This document shows positions 8,543 to 18,636 of a DNA stretch of 64,000 nt, piece by piece. Under the pieces are notes generated by a model. The model worked only from the letters and a program-made list of their open reading frames with translations, did not search any database and was not told the DNA's origin. A program made the position numbers and the translations under genes. Within the stretch, counting starts at the first letter, position 1, and the number at the start of each line of letters is the position of its first letter. The stretch comes from Streptomyces smyrnaeus (GTDB taxonomy: Bacteria; Actinomycetota; Actinomycetes; Streptomycetales; Streptomycetaceae), in assembly GCF_017676345.1 (NCBI RefSeq), contig NZ_JAFFZM010000006.1:248001-312000 (forward strand). Reading direction: 5' to 3'.

Positions 8543-9727
8543 ATGGCGGGCGACAGCTACGAGGGCGACACGGCGGCAGCGCGCCGCTCCCGGGGCATAC
8601 GTGCCTCCGGTCGTCGCCGCAGGCCGCTCAGCGGCCGCCGACGTGCCGTGCGGGTCGCCGCCTGGACCGCCGCGGGGGCGGTCGTGCTCGGCGGGACGAG
8701 TCTCGGGTTCGTCTACTTCAAGCTGGACGGGAACATATCCGGCGTCGACATCAACGCGGCCCTGGGCACCGACCGGCCGCAGGACGTGCCGAACGGCTCG
8801 ATGGACATCCTCGTGCTGGGCTCGGACAGCCGCGCCGGTGCCAATGCGAAGTACGGCAAGGACGAGGGCACCGCCCGCTCGGACACGGCGATGGTGCTGC
8901 ACATCAACGAGAAGCACGACAAGGCCAGCGTGGTCTCGATACCCCGGGACACCATCGTGCAGCGGCCCAGCTGCAAGGGTGACGAGTCGGTGGGCAACAA
9001 AAACGTTCCGGCGCAGCGGGCCATGTTCAACTCCGCCTATGAGGTCGGCGGCCCCGCCTGCGCCGTCAAGACCGTCGAGTCCCTCTCCGGCGTGCGGATG
9101 GACCACTACCTCGAGGTCGACTTCGCGGGCTTCCAGCGCTTGATCAACACCCTGGGCGGCGTCGAGATGACCACCCACGAGGCCATCAAGGACAAGGACA
9201 GCCACCTGAATCTCAAGGCAGGCACCCACCGCCTCGACGGCGAGCAGTCCCTGGGCCTGGTCCGTACCCGGCACGGGGTGGGGGACGGCAGCGACCTGGG
9301 CCGTATCCAGCTTCAGCAGGCGTTCTTGAAGGCGCTGATCGACCAGGTCAACAGCGTCGGGGTGTTCAGCAGCCCGAAGAAGCTCTACGACCTGGCCGAC
9401 ACCGCGACCTCCGCGATCACCACCGACTCGGACCTGGACTCGGTCAGCAAGCTGACCGGCATGGCGAAGATGCTCAAGGGCATCAAGTCCGACGACATCC
9501 AGATGACGACGCTGCCGGTCAGGTACGACCCGAACGACCCGAACCGGGTCGTGCAGATCGATTCGAAGACCAAGAAGGTCTGGTCGGCGATCAAGCACGA
9601 CAGGCCGGTCCCGAAGTCCGCCACCAAGGGCTCGGCGGGCGACAAGACCGACATAGGCGATGTGGTGCAGCAGGGCAAGGCCCAGGCGGCGCCCAAGGCG
9701 GAGCCGGACGGGCGGGCCGGCCGCTGA
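8543..9727 (+). CDS. LytR-CpsA-Psr (LCP) family cell-wall glycopolymer ligase
   Basis: LCP proteins transfer undecaprenyl-linked anionic polymers such as teichoic or teichuronic acids onto peptidoglycan at the outer membrane face. The protein has a basic N-terminal tail (RRRRPLSGRRRAVR), one membrane segment at about residues 37-58, then the extracellular LCP domain. Visible LCP features are ILVLGSDSRAGA, the SDTAMVLHINE strand, the SIPRDT motif with conserved Arg/Asp, and RLDGEQSLGLVRTRH. I chose ATG 8543, which has GAGGGA 8 bases upstream; the open frame reaches 8435 but lacks family similarity there. It stands between rho and rpmE with its own spacing. The C-terminus is Lys/Gly/Ala-rich. 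Family is certain, substrate is not. Confidence 0.9.
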   Translation: MAGDSYEGDTAAARRSRGIRASGRRRRPLSGRRRAVRVAAWTAAGAVVLGGTSLGFVYFKLDGNISGVDINAALGTDRPQDVPNGSMDILVLGSDSRAGANAKYGKDEGTARSDTAMVLHINEKHDKASVVSIPRDTIVQRPSCKGDESVGNKNVPAQRAMFNSAYEVGGPACAVKTVESLSGVRMDHYLEVDFAGFQRLINTLGGVEMTTHEAIKDKDSHLNLKAGTHRLDGEQSLGLVRTRHGVGDGSDLGRIQLQQAFLKALIDQVNSVGVFSSPKKLYDLADTATSAITTDSDLDSVSKLTGMAKMLKGIKSDDIQMTTLPVRYDPNDPNRVVQIDSKTKKVWSAIKHDRPVPKSATKGSAGDKTDIGDVVQQGKAQAAPKAEPDGRAGR

Positions 9728-9813
9728 CGAGCGGGCGGACCGTCGCTGACGGACGAGCGGAGGCGGACCGGCGCCGCGCTGACGCGAGCCGGCGGGCCGG
9801 CCGTGGGAGCCTG

Positions 9814-9840
9814 GGGAATACCGGGCGCCTCCCCCCGGTT
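9814..9840 (+). promoter_or_regulatory. sigma-R-type promoter for rpmE
   Basis: GGGAAT (9814-9819), an 18-bp spacer and GTT (9838-9840) match the sigma-R consensus exactly. It sits about 100 bp upstream of rpmE, which from memory of the Streptomyces coelicolor literature belongs to the sigma-R thiol-stress regulon. The -10 side overlaps a CCCCCC/GGGGGG hairpin (9831-9848) that could also end the LCP transcript. Confidence 0.7.
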
Positions 9841-9941
9841 TTGGGGGGTGCGGGAACCAGTGGCAAACTGGACCGTCGGCCCCGGTTCACGGGAAACAAC
9901 CCGTATCCCGACCCGGTGCCCTCCCGAACCTAGGAGTCACC

Positions 9942-10166
9942 TTGAAGCGCGACATTCACCCCGAGTACCGCGAGACCCAGGTGAGCTGCACCTGTGGCAA
10001 CTCGTTCACCACGCGTAGCACCATGTCGGAAGGCATGATCCGCGCCGACATCTGCTCGGCCTGCCACCCGTTCTACACCGGCAAGCAGAAGATCCTCGAC
10101 ACCGGTGGCCGCGTGGCCCGCTTCGAGGCCCGCTTCGGCAAGAGCGCCGGCAGCGCCAAGAAGTAG
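9942..10166 (+). CDS. rpmE: 50S ribosomal protein L31, zinc-binding form
   Basis: L31 bridges the large and small ribosomal subunits. The 74-residue protein starts [18 protein letters not shown] and ends with Lys-rich GKSAGSAKK. Cysteines in SCTCG and CSACH form the zinc site that marks the C+ type, replaced by a zinc-free paralogue under zinc starvation in Streptomyces. The start codon is TTG 9942, supported by TAGGAG 7 bases upstream. The candidate sigma-R promoter upstream fits a role in coping with disulfide stress and zinc release. An intrinsic terminator follows within 10 bp, so it is monocistronic at its 3' end. Confidence 0.95.
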   Translation: MKRDIHPEYRETQVSCTCGNSFTTRSTMSEGMIRADICSACHPFYTGKQKILDTGGRVARFEARFGKSAGSAKK

Positions 10167-10175
10167 CGACACTGC

Positions 10176-10225
10176 AGCGCCGGTCCGCGGCTGCCCTGCG
10201 GGGCAGCGCGGCCCGGCGCTCTTTT
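10176..10225 (+). terminator. Intrinsic terminator after rpmE
   Basis: A GC-rich hairpin with 20-nt arms (10176-10196 and 10201-10220, one bulge) is followed by CTTTT. It begins 10 bp past the rpmE stop. Confidence 0.85.
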
Positions 10226-10300
10226 GGTGCTCAGCGCCCCGGCGCCGCTCCGCCCTCCCGGCGAAGCGGCGCCCCCACTCATCAGTAAGGGATGGCCACG

Positions 10301-11371
<1,071 letters not shown>

Positions 11372-11390
11372 CGCCCGGGAGGGGGACGGA

Positions 11391-12236
11391 GTGAACGTGC
11401 TGCTTGCCGAGGTGGCGCAGGCCACCCAGCGGCTCGCCGATGCGGGCGTGCCCTCGCCGCGCTTCGACGCCGAGGAACTGGCCGCCTGGGTGCACGGTGT
11501 CTCACGGGGCGAGCTGCACCGGGTCGCCGACGCCGACTTCGACGCGCGCTACTGGGAGGCGGTGGCCCGCCGCGAGGCCCGCGAGCCGCTCCAGCACATC
11601 ACCGGGCGGGCCTTCTTCCGCTACCTGGAGCTGCACGTCGGGGCCGGTGTCTTCGTGCCCCGGCCGGAGACCGAGTCGGTGGTCGGCTGGGCGATAGACG
11701 CGGTACGGGCCATGGACGTGGCCGAGCCGCTGATCGTGGACCTGTGCACCGGATCCGGCGCCATCGCGCTCGCGCTCGCCCAGGAGGTGCCGCGCTCCCG
11801 GGTGCACGCCGTGGAGCTGGACGAGGCGGCGCTGGTGTGGGCGCGCAAGAATGTCGAGGGCTCGCGGGTGACGCTGCACCAGGGCGACGCGCGGACGGCG
11901 CTGACCGAGCTGGACGGCCAGGTCGACCTCGTGATCTCCAATCCTCCCTACATCCCGCTCACCGAGTGGGAGCATGTGGCGCCGGAGGCCCGCGACCACG
12001 ATCCGCAGATCGCGCTGTTCTCCGGAGAGGACGGCCTGGACGTCATCCGCGGTCTGGAGCGCACCGCGCACCGGCTGCTGCGCCCCGGCGGCGTCGTGGT
12101 CATCGAGCACGCCGACACCCAGGGCGGGCAGGTGCCATGGATCTTCACCGAGGACCGCGGCTGGGCTGATGCCGCGGACCACCCCGACCTCAACAACCGG
12201 CCCCGTTTTGCCACCGCACGCAGGGAGGTGCCGTAA
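11391..12236 (+). CDS. prmC: Release-factor glutamine N5-methyltransferase
   Basis: SAM-dependent enzyme methylating the Gln of the GGQ motif in RF1 and RF2. The N-terminal helical domain is followed by the SAM-binding motif VDLCTGSGAIALAL and the signature NPPY (in LVISNPPYIPL), which holds the target glutamine amide. The start is GTG 11391 after GGAGGGGGACGGA; the open frame before it overlaps prfA out of phase and is not coding. The 281-residue length is standard. Its TAA stop overlaps the ATG of the next gene (TAATG), implying coupled translation. Confidence 0.95.
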   Translation: MNVLLAEVAQATQRLADAGVPSPRFDAEELAAWVHGVSRGELHRVADADFDARYWEAVARREAREPLQHITGRAFFRYLELHVGAGVFVPRPETESVVGWAIDAVRAMDVAEPLIVDLCTGSGAIALALAQEVPRSRVHAVELDEAALVWARKNVEGSRVTLHQGDARTALTELDGQVDLVISNPPYIPLTEWEHVAPEARDHDPQIALFSGEDGLDVIRGLERTAHRLLRPGGVVVIEHADTQGGQVPWIFTEDRGWADAADHPDLNNRPRFATARREVP

Positions 12237-12883
12237 TGGCACGGCGATACGACTGCTCCGATGCGACCGACCGGGCGACCGGGCTGCGCGAGGCCGCCTC
12301 GGCCGTCAGGCGCGGGGAACTCGTCGTGCTGCCGACGGACACCGTCTACGGCGTCGGCGCGGACGCGTTCAGCGCGGACGCCGTCGGTGATCTGCTGGAG
12401 GCCAAGGGCCGCGGCCGGGGCATGCCCTCCCCGGTGCTGGTGGGCTCGCCGAACACGCTGCACGGCCTGGTCACGGACTTCTCCGAGACGGCCTGGGAAC
12501 TGGTCGACGCCTTCTGGCCCGGCGCGCTCACCCTGGTGGCGCGGCACCAGCCGTCGCTGACCTGGGACCTGGGGGAGACCCATGGCACGGTGGCGGTGCG
12601 GATGCCGCTGCACCCGGTGGCCATCGAGCTGCTGACCGAGTTCGGTCCGATGGCCGTCTCCTCGGCGAACCTGACCGGGCACCCGGCGCCGATGGACTGC
12701 GACGCTGCCCAGGAGATGCTGGGCGAGTCGGTCGCCGTCTATCTGGACGGCGGCCCCACCCAGGACAGCGTGCCCTCCTCCATCGTGGACGTCACCGGCT
12801 CGGTGCCCGTCCTGCTGCGCGCGGGCGCCATCGGGGCCGACGAGCTGCGCAAGGTCGTGCCGGGCCTGGAGGTGGCCCCGTAG
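12236..12883 (+). CDS. L-threonylcarbamoyladenylate synthase (TsaC/Sua5/YrdC family)
   Basis: Makes threonylcarbamoyl-AMP from threonine, bicarbonate and ATP, the first step of t6A tRNA modification at ANN-decoding tRNAs. The family core is clear: VLPTDTVYGVGADAF near residue 34, the PSPVLVGSPNTL segment with nucleotide-binding lysines partly replaced (KGRGRGMPSP), and SSANLTGHPAP near residue 142. At 215 residues it is the short YrdC-only form without the Sua5 domain. It overlaps prmC by one base and the next gene by one base (TAGTG), so it lies in a tight operon. The function is inferred from the family. Confidence 0.9.
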   Translation: MARRYDCSDATDRATGLREAASAVRRGELVVLPTDTVYGVGADAFSADAVGDLLEAKGRGRGMPSPVLVGSPNTLHGLVTDFSETAWELVDAFWPGALTLVARHQPSLTWDLGETHGTVAVRMPLHPVAIELLTEFGPMAVSSANLTGHPAPMDCDAAQEMLGESVAVYLDGGPTQDSVPSSIVDVTGSVPVLLRAGAIGADELRKVVPGLEVAP

Positions 12884-13545
12884 TGACCGCCCCACCCGGG
12901 CGTGGGCCGGCCGAGGCCGGCGGCATAAGCGGCGCCGACGGCGCGTTCCGTATCCTCCACGTCTCCACAGGCAACGTGTGCCGCTCGCCGATCACCGAGC
13001 GGCTCACCCGGCATGCCCTGGCCGAACGGCTGGGGGAGAGCCGCATGGGCGGCCTCGTGGTCGAGAGCGCCGGGACCTGGGGCCACGAGGGCGCGCCCAT
13101 GGAGGAGAACGCGGTGGCCGTGCTGCTCGAACACGGTGCGGACGCCTCGAACTTCACCGGGCGCGAGCTGCTGGACGAGCATGTGATCCGGGCCGACCTG
13201 GTGCTGACGGCCACCCGTGACCACCGTGCCCAGGTGATCTCCATGGGCCACTCCGCGGGCCTGCGCACCTTTACGCTCAAGGAGTTCACCCGGTTGGTGC
13301 GGGCCATAGACCCCGCGACCCTGCCGGCGGCCGGCAGCGCCGAGGGCGTGGTGGAGCGGGCCCGCGCGCTGGTCCAGGCGGCGGCCGCGCTGCGCGGCTG
13401 GCTGCTGGCGCCCAGCCCGGAGGCGGACGAGATCTACGATCCCTACGGTGCCCCGATCCCGTACTTCCGCAGCGTCGGCGAGGAGATCAGCGGGGCGCTG
13501 GACCCGGTGGTCACCGCGTTGACGGGGGTTCCCGCGCACACGTAG
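12883..13545 (+). CDS. Low-molecular-weight phosphatase-like protein lacking the nucleophilic Cys
   Basis: The fold of low-molecular-weight protein-tyrosine phosphatases is evident from ILHVSTGNVCRSPITERL at about residues 23-40 and the downstream DPYG segment that normally supplies the general acid. In active members the loop reads V-C-x-G-N-x-C-R-S, the first Cys being the nucleophile. Here that position is Ser (codon TCC in the loop), while the second Cys and the Arg are kept. The protein (220 residues) also carries an extra helical stretch between about 125 and 175 absent from 150-residue relatives. GTG 12883 overlaps the previous stop. It may be a pseudo-phosphatase that binds phosphorylated ligands; I would not call it an active enzyme. 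Confidence 0.8.
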   Translation: MTAPPGRGPAEAGGISGADGAFRILHVSTGNVCRSPITERLTRHALAERLGESRMGGLVVESAGTWGHEGAPMEENAVAVLLEHGADASNFTGRELLDEHVIRADLVLTATRDHRAQVISMGHSAGLRTFTLKEFTRLVRAIDPATLPAAGSAEGVVERARALVQAAAALRGWLLAPSPEADEIYDPYGAPIPYFRSVGEEISGALDPVVTALTGVPAHT

Positions 13546-13628
13546 CGGCACCACGGAGAACCAGCAGGCAGGAGTGAGCGTGTCCTATGGTGTGGGCCTG
13601 AACAGCCCGCGAGACTTTTGGGGAATCG

Positions 13629-14984
13629 GTGCGTGAATATCTGCTGACGCTGTGCGTCACGGCCGCGGTCACCTATCTGCTGACCGGGCCGGTGCGGAAG
13701 TTCGCCATCGCGGCGGGCGCCATGCCGCCGGTGCGCGCGCGTGACGTGCACCGGGAGCCGACGCCGCGACTGGGCGGCATCGCGATGTTCGGCGGGCTGT
13801 GCGCGGGGCTGCTGGTGGCCTCGCAACTGACCAACATCGGCGAGCTGTTCACCCTTTCCGACGAGCCCCGCGCCCTGCTGTCGGGCGCCGGTCTGATCTG
13901 GCTGATCGGTGTGCTGGACGACAAGTGGGGCGTCGACGCGCTGGTGAAGCTGGGCGGGCAGATGATCGCCGCCGGTGTGATGGTGCTCCAGGGACTGACG
14001 ATCCTGTGGCTGCCGGTGCCGGGCGTGGGCAATGTCGCGCTCACCCCCTTCCAGGGCACGCTGCTGACGGTCGCGCTGGTGGTGATCACCATCAACGCCG
14101 TGAACTTCGTGGACGGGCTGGACGGCCTCGCCGCGGGCATGGTGTGCATCGCCGGGGTGGCGTTCTTCATGTACGCGTACCGCATCTGGTACGGCTACGG
14201 CATCGAGGCGGCGGCCCCCGCCACCCTGTTCGCCGCCGTACTGATGGGCATGTGCGTGGGTTTTCTGCCGCACAACATGCACCCGGCGCGGATCTTCATG
14301 GGCGACTCCGGCTCCATGCTGATCGGCCTGGTGCTGGCGGCCGGTGCGGTCTCCATCACCGGCCAGGTGGACCCGGACGTGATGGTCGAGCACACCGGTT
14401 CGGTGAAGTCCGCCGTGCACACGATGGTGCCCTTGTACATGCCGCTGCTGCTGCCGCTGAGCATCATCGCGATCCCGGTCGCCGACCTGGTCATGGCGAT
14501 CGTGCGGCGCACCTGGAACGGGCGTTCGCCGTTCGCTGCCGACCGGGGCCATCTGCACCACCGGCTGCTGGAGATCGGGCACTCGCACAGCCGTGCCGTG
14601 CTGATCATGTACTTCTGGGCCGCGTTGATCGCCTTCGGCGCCGTGGCGTTCTCGGTGCGCTCCTCCAGCCTGGCGATCGTGCTGGCGGTCGTGCTGTTGA
14701 GCGCTGTGGGCCTGGTGGTGCTGCTGATGCCGCGCTACACGCCCCGGGTGCCCGCGTGGGCGCAGCGGGTGCTGCCGCCCCGGTACCGGCGGTCGCTGTC
14801 GGAGCCCGAGCCGGCGGCGGAGGTCGCGGCGACCCCGCCCGGGCCCGGTGAGGACCCCGCTCCCGCGGGCGAGACGGCCGAAGAGGCCGAGCGTGAGCCC
14901 GCGATGGCCGGTCTCAACGGTGCCACGGCCATCGGGGAGCGCCGGCAGTTCACCAGGCCCAAGAAGATCAACAGCCACGACTGA
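13629..14984 (+). CDS. MraY/WecA-family undecaprenyl-phosphate sugar-phosphate transferase
   Basis: Integral membrane enzyme transferring a UDP-linked HexNAc-1-phosphate to undecaprenyl phosphate, starting cell-wall glycopolymer synthesis. About ten membrane helices are visible. Catalytic Asp motifs are LIGVLDDKWGVD (about residue 97), NFVDGLDGLAAG (about 158) and FMGDSGSM (about 224), with the WecA-type cytoplasmic HLHHRLLEIGHS loop near 308. The GTG 13629 start lies close to GGGGAA. The final 70 residues are a hydrophilic Pro/Glu/Ala tail. The loop marks it as WecA/TagO-like rather than MraY itself, consistent with the LCP ligase encoded 4 kb upstream. At 451 residues it is longer than the family core because of the tail. 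Confidence 0.88.
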   Translation: MREYLLTLCVTAAVTYLLTGPVRKFAIAAGAMPPVRARDVHREPTPRLGGIAMFGGLCAGLLVASQLTNIGELFTLSDEPRALLSGAGLIWLIGVLDDKWGVDALVKLGGQMIAAGVMVLQGLTILWLPVPGVGNVALTPFQGTLLTVALVVITINAVNFVDGLDGLAAGMVCIAGVAFFMYAYRIWYGYGIEAAAPATLFAAVLMGMCVGFLPHNMHPARIFMGDSGSMLIGLVLAAGAVSITGQVDPDVMVEHTGSVKSAVHTMVPLYMPLLLPLSIIAIPVADLVMAIVRRTWNGRSPFAADRGHLHHRLLEIGHSHSRAVLIMYFWAALIAFGAVAFSVRSSSLAIVLAVVLLSAVGLVVLLMPRYTPRVPAWAQRVLPPRYRRSLSEPEPAAEVAATPPGPGEDPAPAGETAEEAEREPAMAGLNGATAIGERRQFTRPKKINSHD

Positions 14985-15023
14985 GCAGCTCGATGCCCGG
15001 GGAATCGCCTTATACCAGACATA

Positions 15024-15077
15024 GCGTTCGCCGTCAGTCGCGAACGCCTCCTGTCACACCCCCGTGTGACAGGAGGC
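15024..15077. terminator. Two adjacent hairpins between the transferase gene and atpI
   Basis: The second hairpin is a perfect 14-bp inverted repeat (15046-15059 with 15064-15077) around CCCC. The first pairs GCGTTCG (15024-15030) with CGAACGC (15041-15047) and shares bases with the second, so the two are mutually exclusive. No T run follows. They probably end the upstream transcript before the atp operon. Confidence 0.55.
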
Positions 15078-15251
15078 ACACCAAGTAGGTAAAGACCTCA
15101 TCAAATAGTTTGTGATACCGTTCACGAAACCCGGTGGCCAGCCGAAGTCTCGCACTCCCGCGGGCCCTTCTGCCGGGAGGTCCGTCCTCCACGCCGGGGC
15201 TACGCTCGTCATCGACGACCCTCGTCCCCCGATTTCCCCGGAGCACACCAC

Positions 15252-15677
15252 ATGCAGTCGAACGACGCACGCATGCTCCTGCACTGCGCCGTCCCGACCG
15301 CCGTAGCCGGTGTCGTGGCCGCAGCGATCAGCGCCGTGTTCGCAGCAGGTAAGGGCGCCATCGGTGCCGCGGCCGGAGCACTCGTCGTGATCCTCTTCAT
15401 GGGTCTCGGCGTTTACGTCCTCCAGCGGGTAGCGCGCTCCTTTCCGCACCTCTTTCAGGCGATGGGGCTGCTTCTGTACACGACGCAGATTCTGCTGCTG
15501 TTCGTCGTGCTGGTGGTCTTCCGGGATACGACCCTTTTCGACACCTCGACCTTCGCGTTCACACTGCTCGGCGCCACTGTCGTGTGGGTGGCGGCACAGG
15601 GCAGGGCCCACCTGAAGGCGAAGATCATGTACGTCGAACCGACCTCGGGCTCCGGCGAGAAGGCCAGTGCCACGTAG
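15252..15677 (+). CDS. atpI: AtpI-like membrane protein of the ATP synthase operon
   Basis: A 141-residue integral membrane protein with four hydrophobic segments (about residues 13-31, 36-55, 70-89 and 97-115), located directly upstream of atpB. AtpI proteins are non-essential helpers thought to aid assembly of the c-ring. Sequence conservation is low in this family, so the call rests on size, topology and position. ATG 15252 gives a short N-terminus MQSNDARMLLHC. The leader between 14985 and 15251 has the two hairpins and an AT-richer block (15085-15125), where the operon promoter probably lies. atpB follows after 240 bp of sequence without a gene. Confidence 0.75.
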   Translation: MQSNDARMLLHCAVPTAVAGVVAAAISAVFAAGKGAIGAAAGALVVILFMGLGVYVLQRVARSFPHLFQAMGLLLYTTQILLLFVVLVVFRDTTLFDTSTFAFTLLGATVVWVAAQGRAHLKAKIMYVEPTSGSGEKASAT

Positions 15678-15917
15678 GGGCGGGATAAGCGCTCGTTCGA
15701 GCAACTGCTATCGTCCGTTGCCAACTGCGGCGCAGCAGACAGGGGACGGCAGAGTGCCCTCCATTTCCGGATCCCACGGGACGGAACGGACACTTTCGCA
15801 CCCTGATCAGCCGCCGCCCCCGATTCGTAAGACAAAGACCAGTGCCGTTCCGTGGCCGCACGCCGCGCCGACACAACGAGGTAGCCGTTTTCATGCGCCA
15901 TGCAGAAGGAGCCCGCG

Positions 15918-17062
<1,145 letters not shown>

Positions 17063-17104
17063 CGTACCGAGCGAACGAACCCATTTCCGACGGAAGGCAC
17101 TGAC

Positions 17105-17668
17105 GTGAACGCCCTGGTACACATGGCGGAGACCGAGGTTCCGCAGAACCCGCTCGTTCCGCCGATCCCAGAGCTGGTCATCGGCCTGATCGCATTCGCC
17201 ATCGTCTTCTTCTTCCTGTGGAAGAAGCTCCTTCCGAGCATCAACAAGGTGCTGGAAGAGCGTCGTGAAGCCATTGAGGGCGGCATCGAGAAGGCCGAGG
17301 CGGCTCAGCAGGAAGCTGCCGACGTACTCCAGCAGTACAAGGACCAGCTCGCCGAGGCCCGCCACGAGGCCGCCCGGCTGCGTGCCGAGGCACAGGAACA
17401 GGGCGCCGCGCTCATCGCCGAGATGCGCGCCGAGGGCCAGCGGCAGCGTGAGGAGATCATCGCCGCCGGCCACGCCCAGATCGAGGCCGATCGCAAGCAG
17501 GCCGCGCACACGCTCCGCCAGGACGTGGGCAAGCTCGCCACCGACCTGGCCGGCAAGCTCGTCGGCGAGTCCCTGGAGGACCACGCCCGGCAGAGCCGTG
17601 TCATCGACCGCTTCCTCGACGGGCTCGAAGAGGCTGCCGAGGCCGACGCCAGCGGAGCCGCCCGATGA
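17105..17668 (+). CDS. atpF: F1Fo ATP synthase subunit b
   Basis: Peripheral stalk subunit. After a short periplasmic N-terminus a single membrane helix (about residues 24-41, LVIGLIAFAIVFFFLWKK) leads into a long charged helix rich in Ala, Glu, Gln and Arg that forms the stator coiled coil. GTG 17105 lies 8 bases after GGAAGG. The protein has 187 residues, normal for Gram-positive b subunits. Its TGA overlaps the ATG of atpH by four bases, which usually signals translational coupling and keeps b and delta stoichiometric. Confidence 0.95.
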   Translation: MNALVHMAETEVPQNPLVPPIPELVIGLIAFAIVFFFLWKKLLPSINKVLEERREAIEGGIEKAEAAQQEAADVLQQYKDQLAEARHEAARLRAEAQEQGAALIAEMRAEGQRQREEIIAAGHAQIEADRKQAAHTLRQDVGKLATDLAGKLVGESLEDHARQSRVIDRFLDGLEEAAEADASGAAR

Positions 17669-18480
17669 ATGGTGCGAGCCGCCAGGCGCTTGCCGCCGCG
17701 CGCGAGAGCCTGACCGCGCTGACCGACTCCACGTCGGTCGACGCCGCGGCCCTCGCCGACGAGCTCGCCGCCGTCACGGCGCTGCTGGAACGTGAGGTCT
17801 CGCTGCGCCGGGTCCTCACCGACCCGGCGAAGGACGGCGAGGCCAAGGCGTCGCTGGTGCGGCAGGTGCTCGGCAGCCGGCTCAGCGGCCCGGCCGCCGA
17901 CCTGGTCTCCGGCATGGTCCGCTCCCGCTGGTCCGCGCCGCGTGACCTGGTCGACGCCGTCGAGGAGCTGGCCGACCTGGCCGACCTGATCGCGGCCGAG
18001 CGGGACGGCTCGCTGGACGACGTCGAGGACGAGCTGTTCCGCTTCGGGCGGACTGCGGCCTCCTCGCCGGACCTGCGGGCGGCGCTGGCCAGCCGCACGG
18101 CCCAGGCCGAGGCCAAGCGCACCCTGGTGCACCAGCTGCTGGACGGCCGGGTCAGGCCGGCCACCGAGCGTCTGGTCACCCGGCTGGTGACCCAGCCGCG
18201 GGGACGTAGCCTGGATGGTGGGCTCGAAGCACTGTCCCGGCTCGCAGCCGAGCGCCGGAACCGTTCGGTCGCCGTCGTCACCTCCGCGGTGCCGCTCAGC
18301 GACGGGCAGAAGCGGCGCCTGGGCGCGGCGCTGGCCAAGCTGTACGGGCGCCAGGTGCACCTGAACCTGGACGTGGACCCCGAGGTCCTGGGCGGGATCA
18401 CGGTGCGGGTGGGCGACGAGGTCATCAACGGCTCCATCGCCGACCGGCTGGACGAGACCCAGCGGCGGATGGCGGGCTGA
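17665..18480 (+). CDS. atpH: F1Fo ATP synthase subunit delta
   Basis: Links the peripheral stalk to the top of F1. At 271 residues it is longer than E. coli delta (177), as is usual in actinobacteria, which carry an N-terminal extension. The C-terminal signature LNLDVDPEVLGGITVRVGDE is the conserved delta motif, followed by VINGSIADRLDE. It overlaps atpF by four bases (ATGA). A 156-bp gap without a gene separates it from atpA; that gap contains an imperfect direct repeat of GAGTCAC. Confidence 0.94.
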   Translation: MNGASRQALAAARESLTALTDSTSVDAAALADELAAVTALLEREVSLRRVLTDPAKDGEAKASLVRQVLGSRLSGPAADLVSGMVRSRWSAPRDLVDAVEELADLADLIAAERDGSLDDVEDELFRFGRTAASSPDLRAALASRTAQAEAKRTLVHQLLDGRVRPATERLVTRLVTQPRGRSLDGGLEALSRLAAERRNRSVAVVTSAVPLSDGQKRRLGAALAKLYGRQVHLNLDVDPEVLGGITVRVGDEVINGSIADRLDETQRRMAG

Positions 18481-18636
18481 GGCAGCCGCAGCAGTACCCG
18501 GCGCTGAGCGCCAACCAACTCAACAAGCACGAACGCGGCCCGAGTTGGGCCGTACAAGGGAGTCGGGGGAGTCACCGAGTCACCCCCCGGAGCCCGAAGG
18601 AACTTACGGGCCCAACAAGGAGAGCAGGGAACCCAG

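Noticed and set aside
13629..14984. MraY (peptidoglycan) identity for the transferase
   Set aside because: The WecA-type HLHHRLLEIGHS loop and the absence of neighbouring mur genes favour a WecA/TagO-like enzyme.
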